From: Herbidospora mongoliensis
Lineage (GTDB): Bacteria; Actinomycetota; Actinomycetes; Streptosporangiales; Streptosporangiaceae
Assembly (NCBI RefSeq): GCF_001570545.1
Contig: NZ_BBXD01000023.1
Span: forward strand, 124,001 to 188,000
Reading direction: 5' to 3'
DNA: 64,000 bases
Part shown: in pieces, positions 22,669 to 31,197 of the stretch
How the letters are laid out: each line of letters opens with the position of its first letter
How positions within the stretch are numbered: position 1 is the first letter of the stretch
The notes under the pieces: generated by a model
The model's input: the letters and a program-made list of their open reading frames with translations, nothing else
Database searches by the model: none
What the model was told of the DNA's origin: nothing
Translations under genes and position numbers: made by a program

Positions 22669-24431
22669 AAGACCGGCACGCCCGCGCGCACGAGCTTCCA
22701 GTTGACGTCGGCGAACGTCGCCGGGTCGATCGTGCCCGAGGCGGTCGCGGCGTCGATCAGCGCCTGGCGGATCTCCACCTGCCCGTTGTAGAGCACGGGA
22801 GCCGTCGTGACGTGCGGGAACCCGCCGCCGCCCGACTGGCGGTAGTTGTTGATGGCCACCACGAACTGCTGGTCGGCGGCGACCGGGCTGCCGTTGTAGC
22901 TCAGCCCGACGATGCGCGACCCGACCGGCTGCGAGATGTCGACGTCGTAGTCCACGCCCGAGAGCTGGTCGTAGTTGTAGTCGGGCGTGCCGCCCGCGTT
23001 GGTGAGGGTCGCGAGGTTGATCGGCGCGCCGGGGGCGACCTGGGCGAAGTACTTGGCGGAGTACTCCAGGAAGTCCTTGACCTGGGCCCCGGTCAGCTTG
23101 ATGCCGAGCAGGGTGTTGTCATAGACGTACAGACCGGCCATGTCACGCACGCTCACCGGCCCGGCCGGGAAGACCGCGCTCCGGCTGAACGGCGCCACGA
23201 TCGACAGCACGGGAAGCGCGGCGTCCGGCGTCCCCGCGATGGCCGCGGTGACGACGTCGGTCTGCACCTTCTGGATGTAGTCGAGAATCGGGGTGTCCTT
23301 GTACGGGGACTCCACCGCCGCCAGCTGCTCCTTCGACTGCGCCACGACCTGGTTGACATAGCCGACCGTGGTGTCGTGCTGCTCCTTCATCAGCTCGACG
23401 ATCTTCGGGTCCTCGGCGACGGTGTTGGCGTTCAGCGTGGTCGACGCCTTCGCGGTGACCTCCCACCCTCTCCGAATCTTGGTCAGGGTGAAGTCGACGA
23501 CCGACAGACGCTGCCCCCAGCGCCCCGGCTCGGTCAGCAGCACCTGCTTGCCGGTGGCGATGTTGGTCACGAACCGCTGCGGTACGTCGTTGTGCGCGTG
23601 CCCGAAGAGCACGGCGTCGATGCCCGGCACCTGCTGGGCGACCAGGGCGGAGGCGTTCTCGACCGGAAGCTCCGTGCCGTAGGACGACAGCCCGTTGTCA
23701 CCGGCGTGCGCCGTGACGAGCACGACGTCGGCCCCCTTGTTGCGCATGATCGGCACATACTTCCTGGCCGTCTCGACCAGGTCGAGGAACTTCAGTTGGC
23801 CCTCGACGTTGGCCTTGTCCCAGATGGCGCTACCCGGGTTGGTCAGACCGAGCACACCGACCTTGATCGGGCTCGCCTGGCCCCGGACCTTCATCGTCTT
23901 GATGATGTAGGGCTCGTAGGCGGGCTTGCCGTTCTTCGCCGACACGGCGTTGGCCGCCAGCACCGGCGCCTTCATCTGCTTGACCCATTCGGCCAGCAGG
24001 GGGATGCCGTAGTTGAACTCGTGGTTCCCCAGGGTCACGGCGTCGTAGCCGATGGCGTTCATGGCCTTGGCGATGGGGTGGGTCTCACGGGTCTCGGTGA
24101 TGGGCTCCACCTTGGCGTAGTAGTAGGCCAGCGGCGTGCCCTGGATCGTGTCACCGGAGTCGAAGAGCAGGGTCCGGTCCTCGCCGCGATCCTGGCGGAT
24201 CTGGTTGACCAGCGTGGAGATCTTGGCCAGGCCGACGTCGTTGTGGGCGCTGTCGTCGTACTCGGCGTTCTTGAAATAGTCCCAGTTGAGGGCGTTTCCG
24301 TGGATGTCGGAACTGGCCATGATCGTGACCTTGACCTCATCACCATTGTCGGCGTTCGCCGGGACGGCGGGTGCTAGGGCAACGGCGGCGAGGGTGACGG
24401 CGGCGAAGGCCCGGGCTGTTAAGGACGGCAT
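22665..24431 (-). CDS. secreted 5'-nucleotidase / 2',3'-cyclic phosphodiesterase family protein
   Basis: 588 residues. Signal peptide (MPSLTARAFAAVTLAAVALAPAVPANA). Calcineurin-like metallophosphatase motifs are in order: SSDIHGN (about 40), FDSGDTIQG (about 91), TLGNHEFNYG (about 133), VTAHAGDNG (about 229) and FGHAHNDV (about 270). The 5_nucleotid_C domain follows, with NNYRQSGGGGFP near 540 for base stacking. It probably hydrolyses extracellular nucleotides for phosphate and nucleoside scavenging. CpdB-like rather than UshA-like, judging from the DIHGN motif. No gene partner; weak ribosome-binding site. Confidence 0.85.
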   Translation of the reverse strand: MPSLTARAFAAVTLAAVALAPAVPANADNGDEVKVTIMASSDIHGNALNWDYFKNAEYDDSAHNDVGLAKISTLVNQIRQDRGEDRTLLFDSGDTIQGTPLAYYYAKVEPITETRETHPIAKAMNAIGYDAVTLGNHEFNYGIPLLAEWVKQMKAPVLAANAVSAKNGKPAYEPYIIKTMKVRGQASPIKVGVLGLTNPGSAIWDKANVEGQLKFLDLVETARKYVPIMRNKGADVVLVTAHAGDNGLSSYGTELPVENASALVAQQVPGIDAVLFGHAHNDVPQRFVTNIATGKQVLLTEPGRWGQRLSVVDFTLTKIRRGWEVTAKASTTLNANTVAEDPKIVELMKEQHDTTVGYVNQVVAQSKEQLAAVESPYKDTPILDYIQKVQTDVVTAAIAGTPDAALPVLSIVAPFSRSAVFPAGPVSVRDMAGLYVYDNTLLGIKLTGAQVKDFLEYSAKYFAQVAPGAPINLATLTNAGGTPDYNYDQLSGVDYDVDISQPVGSRIVGLSYNGSPVAADQQFVVAINNYRQSGGGGFPHVTTAPVLYNGQVEIRQALIDAATASGTIDPATFADVNWKLVRAGVPVF

Positions 24432-24620
24432 GGTTGGTGACGCTAGTGAAGCCGCATCAACAAGCGGTCACGGATTTCTTAACCGGACATCCAGCTCTGA
24501 ATCCGACAAGAGGAATGACTGTCAAGATCTACTTCTGTAGCGATCCGCGCACTCTTCGTACATGCCCGTAAAAGCTGCATTACTCTGCTGCGGTCAATGG
24601 GACGCGAAAGGCAGGACGCG

Positions 24621-25406
24621 GTGGTCGATCAGGGGGACTGGGCCGGCCTTGTTCGAGGTCGGCACGACGATTTCGAGGCCCTCTCGGTCAAAGCCGTTGT
24701 CGGTTCGGGCGGAGCGTCTTTCGCCAGCCCGTTCGAGGTGATCGCCTCGGACAACCATCGATACTTCGTCGAAGCTCTCAGCGGCTGCCCTTCACACGCG
24801 CGGGCCACTCTCGCGATCGAATACGTCGTCTCAGAGGTAGGCCGGCTGATCCACGCCCCGGTCTGCGACACCAGCCTGATCAGGATCCCGGAGGATCTCG
24901 CCGGATGGCCGATGGCCCACGGCAAGCTTCAGCCTGGCATCGCGCACGCGAGTGTGGCCCTCGGCCACGCGATCGAGTGCCGGCCGCACCTGTCGGACCG
25001 GCTCAGCGACGACAACCCCCGTCGTCACGCGGGTGTCTACGCCTTGTACGACTGGTGCTTCGGCGACGACCCGCAGTGGCTTCACGATCTCAACGACGAT
25101 CGCAGTTGCTACAGCCACGACCACGGCCTTTACTTGCCGCCCAACGATGGAACGATCCGAAGCCGCTACCTGGCCGACGCCGTGAACGAGCCGAACCCGC
25201 TCGCCGATCCTCCTGACGGGCTGGATCCGGAAGCGGTCGAAAGGGTAGCAACGGCATTAGGGGCAATAAGTCGCGATGCTCTCGTCACGGTCGTGCGTGG
25301 CGTGCCAGCATCGTGGCCAGTGGCCGACAACGATTTGGAGACACTCGGCTGGTTCCTCGAACATAGGGCGCCGGCCGTCGCTGCTCGCATCCGCACGCTG
25401 ATCTAA
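24621..25406 (+). CDS. HipA-like kinase-domain protein
   Basis: 261 residues from GTG 24621 (AAAGGCAGGA upstream; an ATG at 24597 is the alternative). The layout follows the short HipA-like family: a nucleotide-binding strand region (FEVIASDNHRYFVEALSG), LAIEYVVSEVGRLIHAPVCDTSLIRIP, then a catalytic-loop equivalent YDWCFGDDPQWLHDL and a metal-binding SHDHGLYLPP motif. The lysine expected after the first strand appears to be Glu (YFVEAL), so activity is uncertain. No HipB antitoxin is adjacent. It is followed 13 bp later by a DUF3037 gene. This two-gene pairing recurs in bacteria; its role is unknown. Confidence 0.65.
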   Translation: MVDQGDWAGLVRGRHDDFEALSVKAVVGSGGASFASPFEVIASDNHRYFVEALSGCPSHARATLAIEYVVSEVGRLIHAPVCDTSLIRIPEDLAGWPMAHGKLQPGIAHASVALGHAIECRPHLSDRLSDDNPRRHAGVYALYDWCFGDDPQWLHDLNDDRSCYSHDHGLYLPPNDGTIRSRYLADAVNEPNPLADPPDGLDPEAVERVATALGAISRDALVTVVRGVPASWPVADNDLETLGWFLEHRAPAVAARIRTLI

Positions 25407-25419
25407 GGAGGTGGGTCCA

Positions 25420-26301
25420 ATGAGTCGCTATGTCTACTCGATTGTCCGCTGTCTCCCCGATCCGCGGACCGGTGAGTTCGTCAACGTAGGGGCCATCGCC
25501 GGTGATCCCGTGACCGGAGACTGGTCCTACCGTCAGCTGAGCAATCTGGAACGGGCTCGGAAGTTCGCCGGGCGCCCGGCGGTCGAAGTGGTTCTCGGCT
25601 CCTTGCTGGACCTCGATGAGCAGATCGACCGTCACAAGGAGGCTCTGCGCCAAGATCGTGGTCAACTGATCCCCGACAACTGGCTGGACCGGCTCCACCA
25701 CGACCACCGCAACGTCGTGCAGTTCAGCGCCCCGGCCCCGATTCTGGCCGACAGCGCGGAAGACGCACTGGCCGTCATCTTCGAACACATGCTGATCGAT
25801 CCTGTCGCAACCGCCCGGCAGCACTCGGTAACCCGATATGACCTGCAACGCACTATGCGACAGGCCTTCCAGCGCGCGGAGATCCCCGAAGATTTCGTCC
25901 GGCCCCGTGTCCAGATCTACGTGGGGGAGAAGCTGCACTCGCCGGTCGACTTCGCCATCGCCAACGGGCGGGTGGTCCAGCTCAGCCAGGCCTGGTCCTT
26001 CCGCCTTGCCCAGGTCGACGAAGTGCCGTTGAGAATCAAGGCCTGGGGGTACGCGCTGCAGCGGCTTCGCAGCGGGGACACGGCGAGAGTGATCGACTCA
26101 GCTGGGCGCGTCAGCGAGATAGACCAGCACGTCGATCTGCAGGTCATGATCGCCCCGCCGGAGACGAGTGAGCAGGTGGCCGCCTTCGAGGAGGCGCAGC
26201 AGGTGTTCAGAGACGTCGACGCGGAAGTGCATCTTCCAGCCGAGGTGGACGAGCTGGGCCTCAAGGCCGCCGAACTGGCCCGCAGGCTGCATCCCTTCTA
26301 G
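25420..26301 (+). CDS. DUF3037 family protein
   Basis: 293 residues. The N-terminus YSIVRCLPDPRTGEFVNVGAIAGDPVTGDW matches DUF3037, whose members are encoded next to HipA-like kinases. The central part holds LLDLDEQIDRHKEAL and later QRAEIPEDFVRPRVQIYVGEKLHSPVDFAIANGRVVQL. The C-terminal ~60 residues are helical. The ATG at 25420 has a near-perfect AAGGAGGTG site directly after the upstream stop, so the pair forms one operon. Function unknown; partner or substrate of the HipA-like protein is inferred. Confidence 0.7.
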   Translation: MSRYVYSIVRCLPDPRTGEFVNVGAIAGDPVTGDWSYRQLSNLERARKFAGRPAVEVVLGSLLDLDEQIDRHKEALRQDRGQLIPDNWLDRLHHDHRNVVQFSAPAPILADSAEDALAVIFEHMLIDPVATARQHSVTRYDLQRTMRQAFQRAEIPEDFVRPRVQIYVGEKLHSPVDFAIANGRVVQLSQAWSFRLAQVDEVPLRIKAWGYALQRLRSGDTARVIDSAGRVSEIDQHVDLQVMIAPPETSEQVAAFEEAQQVFRDVDAEVHLPAEVDELGLKAAELARRLHPF

Positions 26302-26444
26302 CCTGCGAAGAGGACCGCGTTCGCATTGCGCGTGTCACGGCCGGCTCGCACTCAAGCCTTTCAAGAGGAACTCTTGGTGGACTTCCGGCAGTAGGCATGG
26401 CGAGGGTGGAGGAGAGGTGACCGACACCGAAAGGGACCGTCCCG

Positions 26445-26888
26445 ATGGACATGAAACTCGAAGTCATGGTCCTGCCCGTCTCCGATGTGGACAGGGCGAA
26501 GGACTTCTACACGAACCTGGGCTGGCGGGAAGACGCCGACCTCACCACCGGAGACGACTTCCGGGTGGTTCAGCTGACCCCGCCGGGGTCGCCCTGCTCG
26601 GTCATCTTCGGCACCGGCGTCACTTCCACGCCGCCGGGCTCCGCGAAGGGCCTGCATCTGGTCGTGGACGACATCGACGCCGCCTGCGCCGAACTGGCCG
26701 ACCACGGAGTGCGGATGAGTCAGGTGTTCCACGACTCGGGCGGTCTGTTCCACCACGCCGACAGCAAGGCACGGGTCTCCGGCCCCGCTCCCGACCACGA
26801 GAGCTACGGCTCGTTCGCGTCGTTCGACGACCCCGACGGCAACGGCTGGTTCCTCCAGGAGATCACCCACCGCCTGCCCGGCCGCTAG
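26445..26888 (+). CDS. VOC family protein
   Basis: 147 residues. VMVLPVSDVDRAKDFYTNLGWREDADLTTGDDFRVVQLTPPGSPCSVIFG and a second unit, GLHLVVDDIDAACAELADHGV...SFASFDDPDGNGWFLQEIT, are the two halves of a glyoxalase/bleomycin-resistance fold. Metal ligands in the first half are unclear; the E of LQEI is present. Probably a small-molecule-binding or dioxygenase-like cytoplasmic protein. Its stop shares bases with the convergent TetR gene. Confidence 0.8.
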   Translation: MDMKLEVMVLPVSDVDRAKDFYTNLGWREDADLTTGDDFRVVQLTPPGSPCSVIFGTGVTSTPPGSAKGLHLVVDDIDAACAELADHGVRMSQVFHDSGGLFHHADSKARVSGPAPDHESYGSFASFDDPDGNGWFLQEITHRLPGR

Positions 26889-27487
26889 CCCCGCGCGGGA
26901 CCCATGGCCCGGAGGAGGGCTTCGACAAGGCTGTCGGCATAGTCCGAGGTCAGCGGGCCGGAGCGGAGTAGCCATCGCTGGTAGAGAGGCGCGTACAACA
27001 ACTCCAGTGCGAGGTCGAGGTCGGCGTCGGCGGCGAACTGCCCGGCCTGCTGGGCGCTGCGCAGCCGGGCCTTCTTCGCCTCTTCGAGCGGGCCCGCCAG
27101 CTTCTCGCGATATTGGGCGGCCAGCTCGGGGTCGTCGATGATCTCCATGTTGAGCGCGCGGATCGGCCCCTCGAACGCGGGGTCGGCGAACTCTGCCGCC
27201 GTCGCCCGCATCACCACTTTGAGATCGGCTTCCAGGTCACCGGTGTCGGGCAGCGTCATGTCCTGCTCCGGCCCGGACTCGCTGAGCGCCAGGAAGGCGT
27301 CGAAGATCACCGCGCCCTTGGAGGGCCACCAGCGGTAGATGGTCTGTTTGCCCACGCCGGCCCGGGCCGCGATGGCCTCGATGGTCAGCTTGGCGTACCC
27401 CACCTCGGAGACCAGTTCGCGGGCCGCGGTGAGGATGGCCTGCCGGGAGCGCTCACTGCGGCGGGCGGGGTTGGGCTGCTTCGCCAT
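26885..27487 (-). CDS. TetR/AcrR family transcriptional regulator
   Basis: 200 residues. HTH: SRQAILTAARELVSEVGYAKLTIEAIAARAGVGKQTIYRWWPSKGAVIFDAF, with the GVGKQTIYRWW recognition helix. The C-terminal TetR_C_11-like domain holds GPIRALNMEIIDDPELAAQYREKLAGP. It is divergent from the SDR gene at 27597; two identical palindromes lie between them, so it likely represses both. Confidence 0.85.
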   Translation of the reverse strand: MAKQPNPARRSERSRQAILTAARELVSEVGYAKLTIEAIAARAGVGKQTIYRWWPSKGAVIFDAFLALSESGPEQDMTLPDTGDLEADLKVVMRATAAEFADPAFEGPIRALNMEIIDDPELAAQYREKLAGPLEEAKKARLRSAQQAGQFAADADLDLALELLYAPLYQRWLLRSGPLTSDYADSLVEALLRAMGPARG

Positions 27488-27514
27488 ACCGTGACCTTAC
27501 TACGTTCTGAGACG

Positions 27515-27558
27515 AGACGTTGCGTCTTGACACTTTCGCGAGCCGAGACGTACCGTCT
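27515..27558. promoter_or_regulatory. two TetR-type operators between TetR and SDR genes
   Basis: AGACG-TTG-CGTCT at 27515-27527 and AGACG-TAC-CGTCT at 27546-27558 share the same 5-bp arms and flanking G/T bases, with centres 31 bp (three helical turns) apart. They lie in the 109-bp divergent promoter region. Best explained as paired binding sites for the adjacent TetR protein. Confidence 0.7.
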
Positions 27559-27596
27559 TGTCTTGTTGTCAGGAACCGACAGAAGGAGGGAAGCCA

Positions 27597-28412
27597 GTGA
27601 GCCGAGTGTGGTTCATCACCGGCGCGTCGCGAGGTCTGGGCCGGGCGTTCACGGAAGCGGCCCTGCAAGCGGGGGACCGGGTCGTCGGTGCCGCGCGGAA
27701 CGTCGAACCGCTCGACGACCTCGCCCGGAAACACCCCGCCCATCTGGTACGGCTACCGCTCGACGTCGCCGACCGCGCCGCCGTGTTCGAGGCCGTCGAC
27801 CAGGCGGCGGCGGCCTTCGGCCAGCTAGACATCGTGGTCAACAACGCCGGAGGCCTGCTGCTCGGCATGGTAGAGGAGGCCACGGAAGACCAGATCAGGG
27901 CGCATTTCGACGTCAACCTCTTCGGCGCGACCTGGGTCACCCAGGCCGTGCTCCCGCACCTGCGGGCGCAGGGCTCCGGCCACATCCTGCAGATCACCAC
28001 GATGGGCACCGGTGGGGGATTCCCGATGGTCGGTCTGTACGCGGCCGGCAAGTCGGCCCTCGATTCGATCTCCGAGGCCGTCGCGATGGAGACGGAGCAG
28101 TTCGGGATCAAACTCACGATCGTCCAGATGGGCGGCTACGACACCGGCCTGTTCACCACGGGCACCACGACGACGCCCCCCGCCCCCCACTACAAGGAAC
28201 TGCGCGACAAGCTGATCGAGATGTGGGGCGACGAGGCAGGCGAGCCCCCGGCCGTCGCCGCCCCTGTGATCATGAAACTGGTCGACCTACCCAACCCACC
28301 CCGACGCCTCATCGTCGGCAGCGCCTCCTACGACATCGTCCACCAGGACCTCCAGGCCCGCACGGCGGAGTACCGCGCCTGGGAACACCTCAGCCGCCAG
28401 GCCGCCGGCTGA
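27597..28412 (+). CDS. SDR family oxidoreductase
   Basis: 271 residues. Classical SDR motifs: TGASRGLGRA, DVADR, NNAGG, and the catalytic YAAGKSAL (YxxxK) with an upstream TTMG. Probably NADP(H)-dependent, given the Arg after TGAS and ARNVE. A GTG at 27597 with a strong AGAAGGAGGG site is preferred over an ATG at 27558, which sits inside an operator. Divergent from and probably repressed by the TetR gene. Substrate unknown. Confidence 0.85.
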   Translation: MSRVWFITGASRGLGRAFTEAALQAGDRVVGAARNVEPLDDLARKHPAHLVRLPLDVADRAAVFEAVDQAAAAFGQLDIVVNNAGGLLLGMVEEATEDQIRAHFDVNLFGATWVTQAVLPHLRAQGSGHILQITTMGTGGGFPMVGLYAAGKSALDSISEAVAMETEQFGIKLTIVQMGGYDTGLFTTGTTTTPPAPHYKELRDKLIEMWGDEAGEPPAVAAPVIMKLVDLPNPPRRLIVGSASYDIVHQDLQARTAEYRAWEHLSRQAAG

Positions 28413-28477
28413 CTCCACCCCGGGCTCCACCCTTCGGAGGTGCCGCTCCACCCCGTCCCGTTCCTACCGTCTCGTCC

Positions 28478-28669
28478 ATGGAAAAACGCAACGGCCGGTC
28501 GGGCCTCTGGCTCGATCTCCTGCACCGGCTTCTGGACGCCAACGGGGGAAAGTTGAACGGCAAGCTCCTGCTCGCGATCGTCGTCGTCGCGGTGCTCGTC
28601 ATCGTCGGCTTCGTCGTCTTCCGGATTATCTTGGTCGACATGATTCTGACCCTGAAGGACTCCCGCTAG
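28478..28669 (+). CDS. small single-pass membrane protein
   Basis: 63 residues. A polar N-terminus (MEKRNGRSGLWLDLLHRLLD) is followed by one hydrophobic segment (LLLAIVVVAVLVIVGFVVFRIILV) and a short tail. It ends 3 bp before the histidine kinase start, so it is probably part of that operon, perhaps as an accessory sensor. No homologous family recognised. Confidence 0.55.
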   Translation: MEKRNGRSGLWLDLLHRLLDANGGKLNGKLLLAIVVVAVLVIVGFVVFRIILVDMILTLKDSR

Positions 28670-28672
28670 GCC

Positions 28673-29770
28673 ATGCGCGAGGTGCGAGCCCGGGTCGTCC
28701 GGCTGCTGGCGGCCGACGACCCGGAAACCGGTCGTCTGGTCAGGCTGTTGATGACGCTCGTCCTGGCCTGGTCGCTCGCCACCACGTCACAGGCCCCGGC
28801 CCTGGTGTGGACGGCGCTCGCGGTGTCCATGGGCTGCTGGCTGGCCTTCGTCCTGCTCGACCGTCGCGCCCCGAGAACGGCCGCGGCGCTGCTGGCGGGC
28901 GGCTCGGCCCTGGCCGCGTCGGTGTCGGGGTCGGAGCAGGCGGCTGCCACGGTCTTCCTGTTCGCGGCGTTGCTCCTGTTCGCCGCCCATGTCACGCCCA
29001 CCATGACCGCCATCGTCGCGGTCACCGTCTTCGACCTCGCCCTCACCGCCGCCAGCATGATCTGGTGGGATCGGCCGCGCGAGGCGATCGTCGTCCGGGG
29101 CGCGGTGATCCTGTGCACCGTCCTGTTCGCGTTGCACCGCCGCCACTACCGCCGCGCCCAGCAGGACCGGGCCAGAGCCATGGCCCTGGACGAACGCGCC
29201 CGGATCGCCAGGGAACTCCACGACGTCCTGGCCCATTCTCTGGGCGCACTCGGCGTCCAGCTGGAGGTGGCGGAGGCCCTGCTCACCGAACGCGGCGACG
29301 TCGACGGAGCAGTGATTCGCATCCGCAGGTCAAGGGCGCTCGCGAGGGAAGGACTCATCGAGGCCCGCTCGGCGGTGGCCGCCCTCCGCGAGGACATCCC
29401 GCCGCTGCCCGACGCCCTGGGCCTGCTCGTCGCCGAACACCGCAGAGACCACGACGTGCCCGCCGAGCTGCGCACGACCGGCGCGCGCCGCCCTATCAGC
29501 CCGGCCGCCGAGGTCTGCCTGCTCAGAACAGCCCGTGAGGCCCTCACCAACGCCGCGAAACACGCCTCGAACCAGCCGGTCACGGTCGAACTCGGCTATG
29601 GCGACGGCGTGGTGCGCTTGGTGGTGCGCAACCCTTACCTGGAGGGCGTCCCCATCTCGTACGGGCATGGATTGCAGGGGATGGCGGAACGCCTGGCCCT
29701 GGCGGGCGGCACCCTGCGCGCCGGGCCGGAAGAAGATATGTGGGAGGTCAGGGCGGAGGTGCCGGAGTGA
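28673..29770 (+). CDS. sensor histidine kinase (HisKA_3, NarL-type partner)
   Basis: 365 residues. Four to six membrane segments lie between about 20 and 155. The dimerisation box is ARIARELHDVLAHSLGALGVQLE, with the phospho-accepting His in RELHDV. The HATPase_c region has the N-box LLRTAREALTNAAKHA and the G-box GHGLQGMAERLALAGG. No separate extracytoplasmic sensor domain, so it probably senses within the membrane. It overlaps the response regulator gene by 4 bases (GTGA). Confidence 0.9.
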   Translation: MREVRARVVRLLAADDPETGRLVRLLMTLVLAWSLATTSQAPALVWTALAVSMGCWLAFVLLDRRAPRTAAALLAGGSALAASVSGSEQAAATVFLFAALLLFAAHVTPTMTAIVAVTVFDLALTAASMIWWDRPREAIVVRGAVILCTVLFALHRRHYRRAQQDRARAMALDERARIARELHDVLAHSLGALGVQLEVAEALLTERGDVDGAVIRIRRSRALAREGLIEARSAVAALREDIPPLPDALGLLVAEHRRDHDVPAELRTTGARRPISPAAEVCLLRTAREALTNAAKHASNQPVTVELGYGDGVVRLVVRNPYLEGVPISYGHGLQGMAERLALAGGTLRAGPEEDMWEVRAEVPE

Positions 29771-30405
29771 GGGTCGTGGTCGTGGACGACCAGCAGCTCA
29801 TGCGCGAGGGCCTGGTAGCGCTGCTCGACCTGGTCGACGACGTCGAGGTCACGGGCGCCGCCGCCAACGGCGAGGAGGCGATGAGCCTGGTCGCCGAGCT
29901 GCGTCCCGACGTCGTGCTCATGGACCTGCGCATGCCCGTCATGGACGGCGTCGAGGCCACCCGCCGCATCGTCCGCCAGTATCCGGAGGTGGCCGTCGTC
30001 GTGCTCACCACCTACGACGACGATCAGTCCGTCGACGCCGCGCTGCTGGCCGGTGCGCGTGGCTACCTCACTAAGGACGCCGGGCGAGCCGAGATCGCCG
30101 CCGCCCTCCGTTCCGCCGCCGCGGGCCAGTCGACCTTTACGGCGTCGGTGTCCCGCCGTCTGGTCGACGCGTTGTCCCGCGCCGTTCCGCCGCCGGTCAC
30201 GACCTTCCCGGATGGGCTGACCGCCCGGGAGGTCGAGGTGCTGCGGCTCATCGCCGGTGGCCTCAGCAACAACGAGATCGGCGCGACCTTGTTCATCGCG
30301 GAGACGACCGTGAAAACGCACATCAACAACGCCTTCGCCAAGATCGGCGTCCGTAACCGCACGGAGGCCGCCGGATACGCGCACGACAACCTGGGCCCAC
30401 GATGA
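29767..30405 (+). CDS. NarL/LuxR-type response regulator
   Basis: 212 residues. The receiver domain has DDQ (acidic pocket), the phosphorylation site Asp in VVLMDLRMPVMDG (about 54), Thr in VVLTTYD and Lys in YLTKDAG. The C-terminal LuxR HTH reads LTAREVEVLRLIAGGLSNNEIGATLFIAETTVKTHINNAFAKIGVRNR. The start is GTG 29767 within the kinase stop. Forms a two-component system with the upstream kinase; targets unknown. Confidence 0.92.
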   Translation: MRVVVVDDQQLMREGLVALLDLVDDVEVTGAAANGEEAMSLVAELRPDVVLMDLRMPVMDGVEATRRIVRQYPEVAVVVLTTYDDDQSVDAALLAGARGYLTKDAGRAEIAAALRSAAAGQSTFTASVSRRLVDALSRAVPPPVTTFPDGLTAREVEVLRLIAGGLSNNEIGATLFIAETTVKTHINNAFAKIGVRNRTEAAGYAHDNLGPR

Positions 30406-30473
30406 GCATCGCGTTCGCTCGGAACACTGACCGTCCAGGTCAACGAGCAGACGCCCGGCAAGGCTGACCATCG

Positions 30474-31037
30474 TCAGATGCGTGGCCTCGCGGCGCGGCC
30501 GAGACGGAAGGCCGAGATGAGGAAGAAGATGCCGCCTGGGATGGCGTAGCCGGCCGCGTTGGTCAGCGTGGGGTTGGCTGCGGAGGCGCCGAGAATGAAC
30601 GACGCACCGGCGAGCACGGAGATGCCGCCGCTGATGATCATCGGCCATTGGCCACCCATTTTGCGACGGGTGACTCCCACGAGGAGCTGGACCGCTCCGG
30701 CTACGACCGCCCAAGCGCCCCACACCCGCAGCACCGCCGGGATACCGGACGCGCACGCGACGGCCACGCCGACGGCGGTGATCAGGCTGACCGCGATGTT
30801 GACGTAGAGCAGGGTCGGTGACCCGGTGGCACGCGACGCGCGGGCGTCGATGATGGCGGCGGCGACGTCGAACAGGGGGTAGAGCACGAGCAGTGTGACT
30901 GCGAGAGGTCCCAGCGTCGAGGCGGTCGTGAACATCGCGAGGGCCCAGACGATGGCGAACCCGAACCGGACGAAGTACAGGCGCCGGAGTGTGGACGCGG
31001 TAGCGGAGATACCAGGCGAAGCAGCGATGGTGCTCAT
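30474..31037 (-). CDS. DUF308/HdeD-like membrane protein
   Basis: 187 residues with about six hydrophobic segments, among them FAIVWALAMFTTASTLG, AVTLLVLYPLFDVAAAIID, LLYVNIAVSLITAVGVAVACASG and YAIPGGIFFLISAF. The pattern LYPLFDVAAAIIDAR and the closing RLGRAARPR resemble DUF308-type proteins. The ATG at 31037 has a GAAAGGACC site. It is divergent from a TetR gene, with two operator-like palindromes between. Likely repressed by it; function unknown. Confidence 0.65.
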   Translation of the reverse strand: MSTIAASPGISATASTLRRLYFVRFGFAIVWALAMFTTASTLGPLAVTLLVLYPLFDVAAAIIDARASRATGSPTLLYVNIAVSLITAVGVAVACASGIPAVLRVWGAWAVVAGAVQLLVGVTRRKMGGQWPMIISGGISVLAGASFILGASAANPTLTNAAGYAIPGGIFFLISAFRLGRAARPRI

Positions 31038-31125
31038 GATGGTCCTTTCGGTGGATGAGTGACGAGGAGAGCGCGGACCTGCGTGATTGCGTACACGAGC
31101 CACTGGATCGACTCCCAGCAAGACA

Positions 31126-31186
31126 GAACGTTCTATCGCGGCCTAGCATCGCAATCCAGGTCGTTGACTGTCAAGACCGAACGTTC
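31126..31186. promoter_or_regulatory. two GAACGTTC operator sites between DUF308 and TetR genes
   Basis: AGAACGTTCT at 31126-31135 is a perfect 10-bp palindrome, and GAACGTTC followed by T recurs at 31179-31186, each with AGAAC- or CGAAC-type arms and a TCTA-like flank. The second lies 12 bp before the TetR ATG. Likely binding sites of the TetR regulator for both divergent genes. Confidence 0.6.
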
Positions 31187-31197
31187 TACCTACTAGA

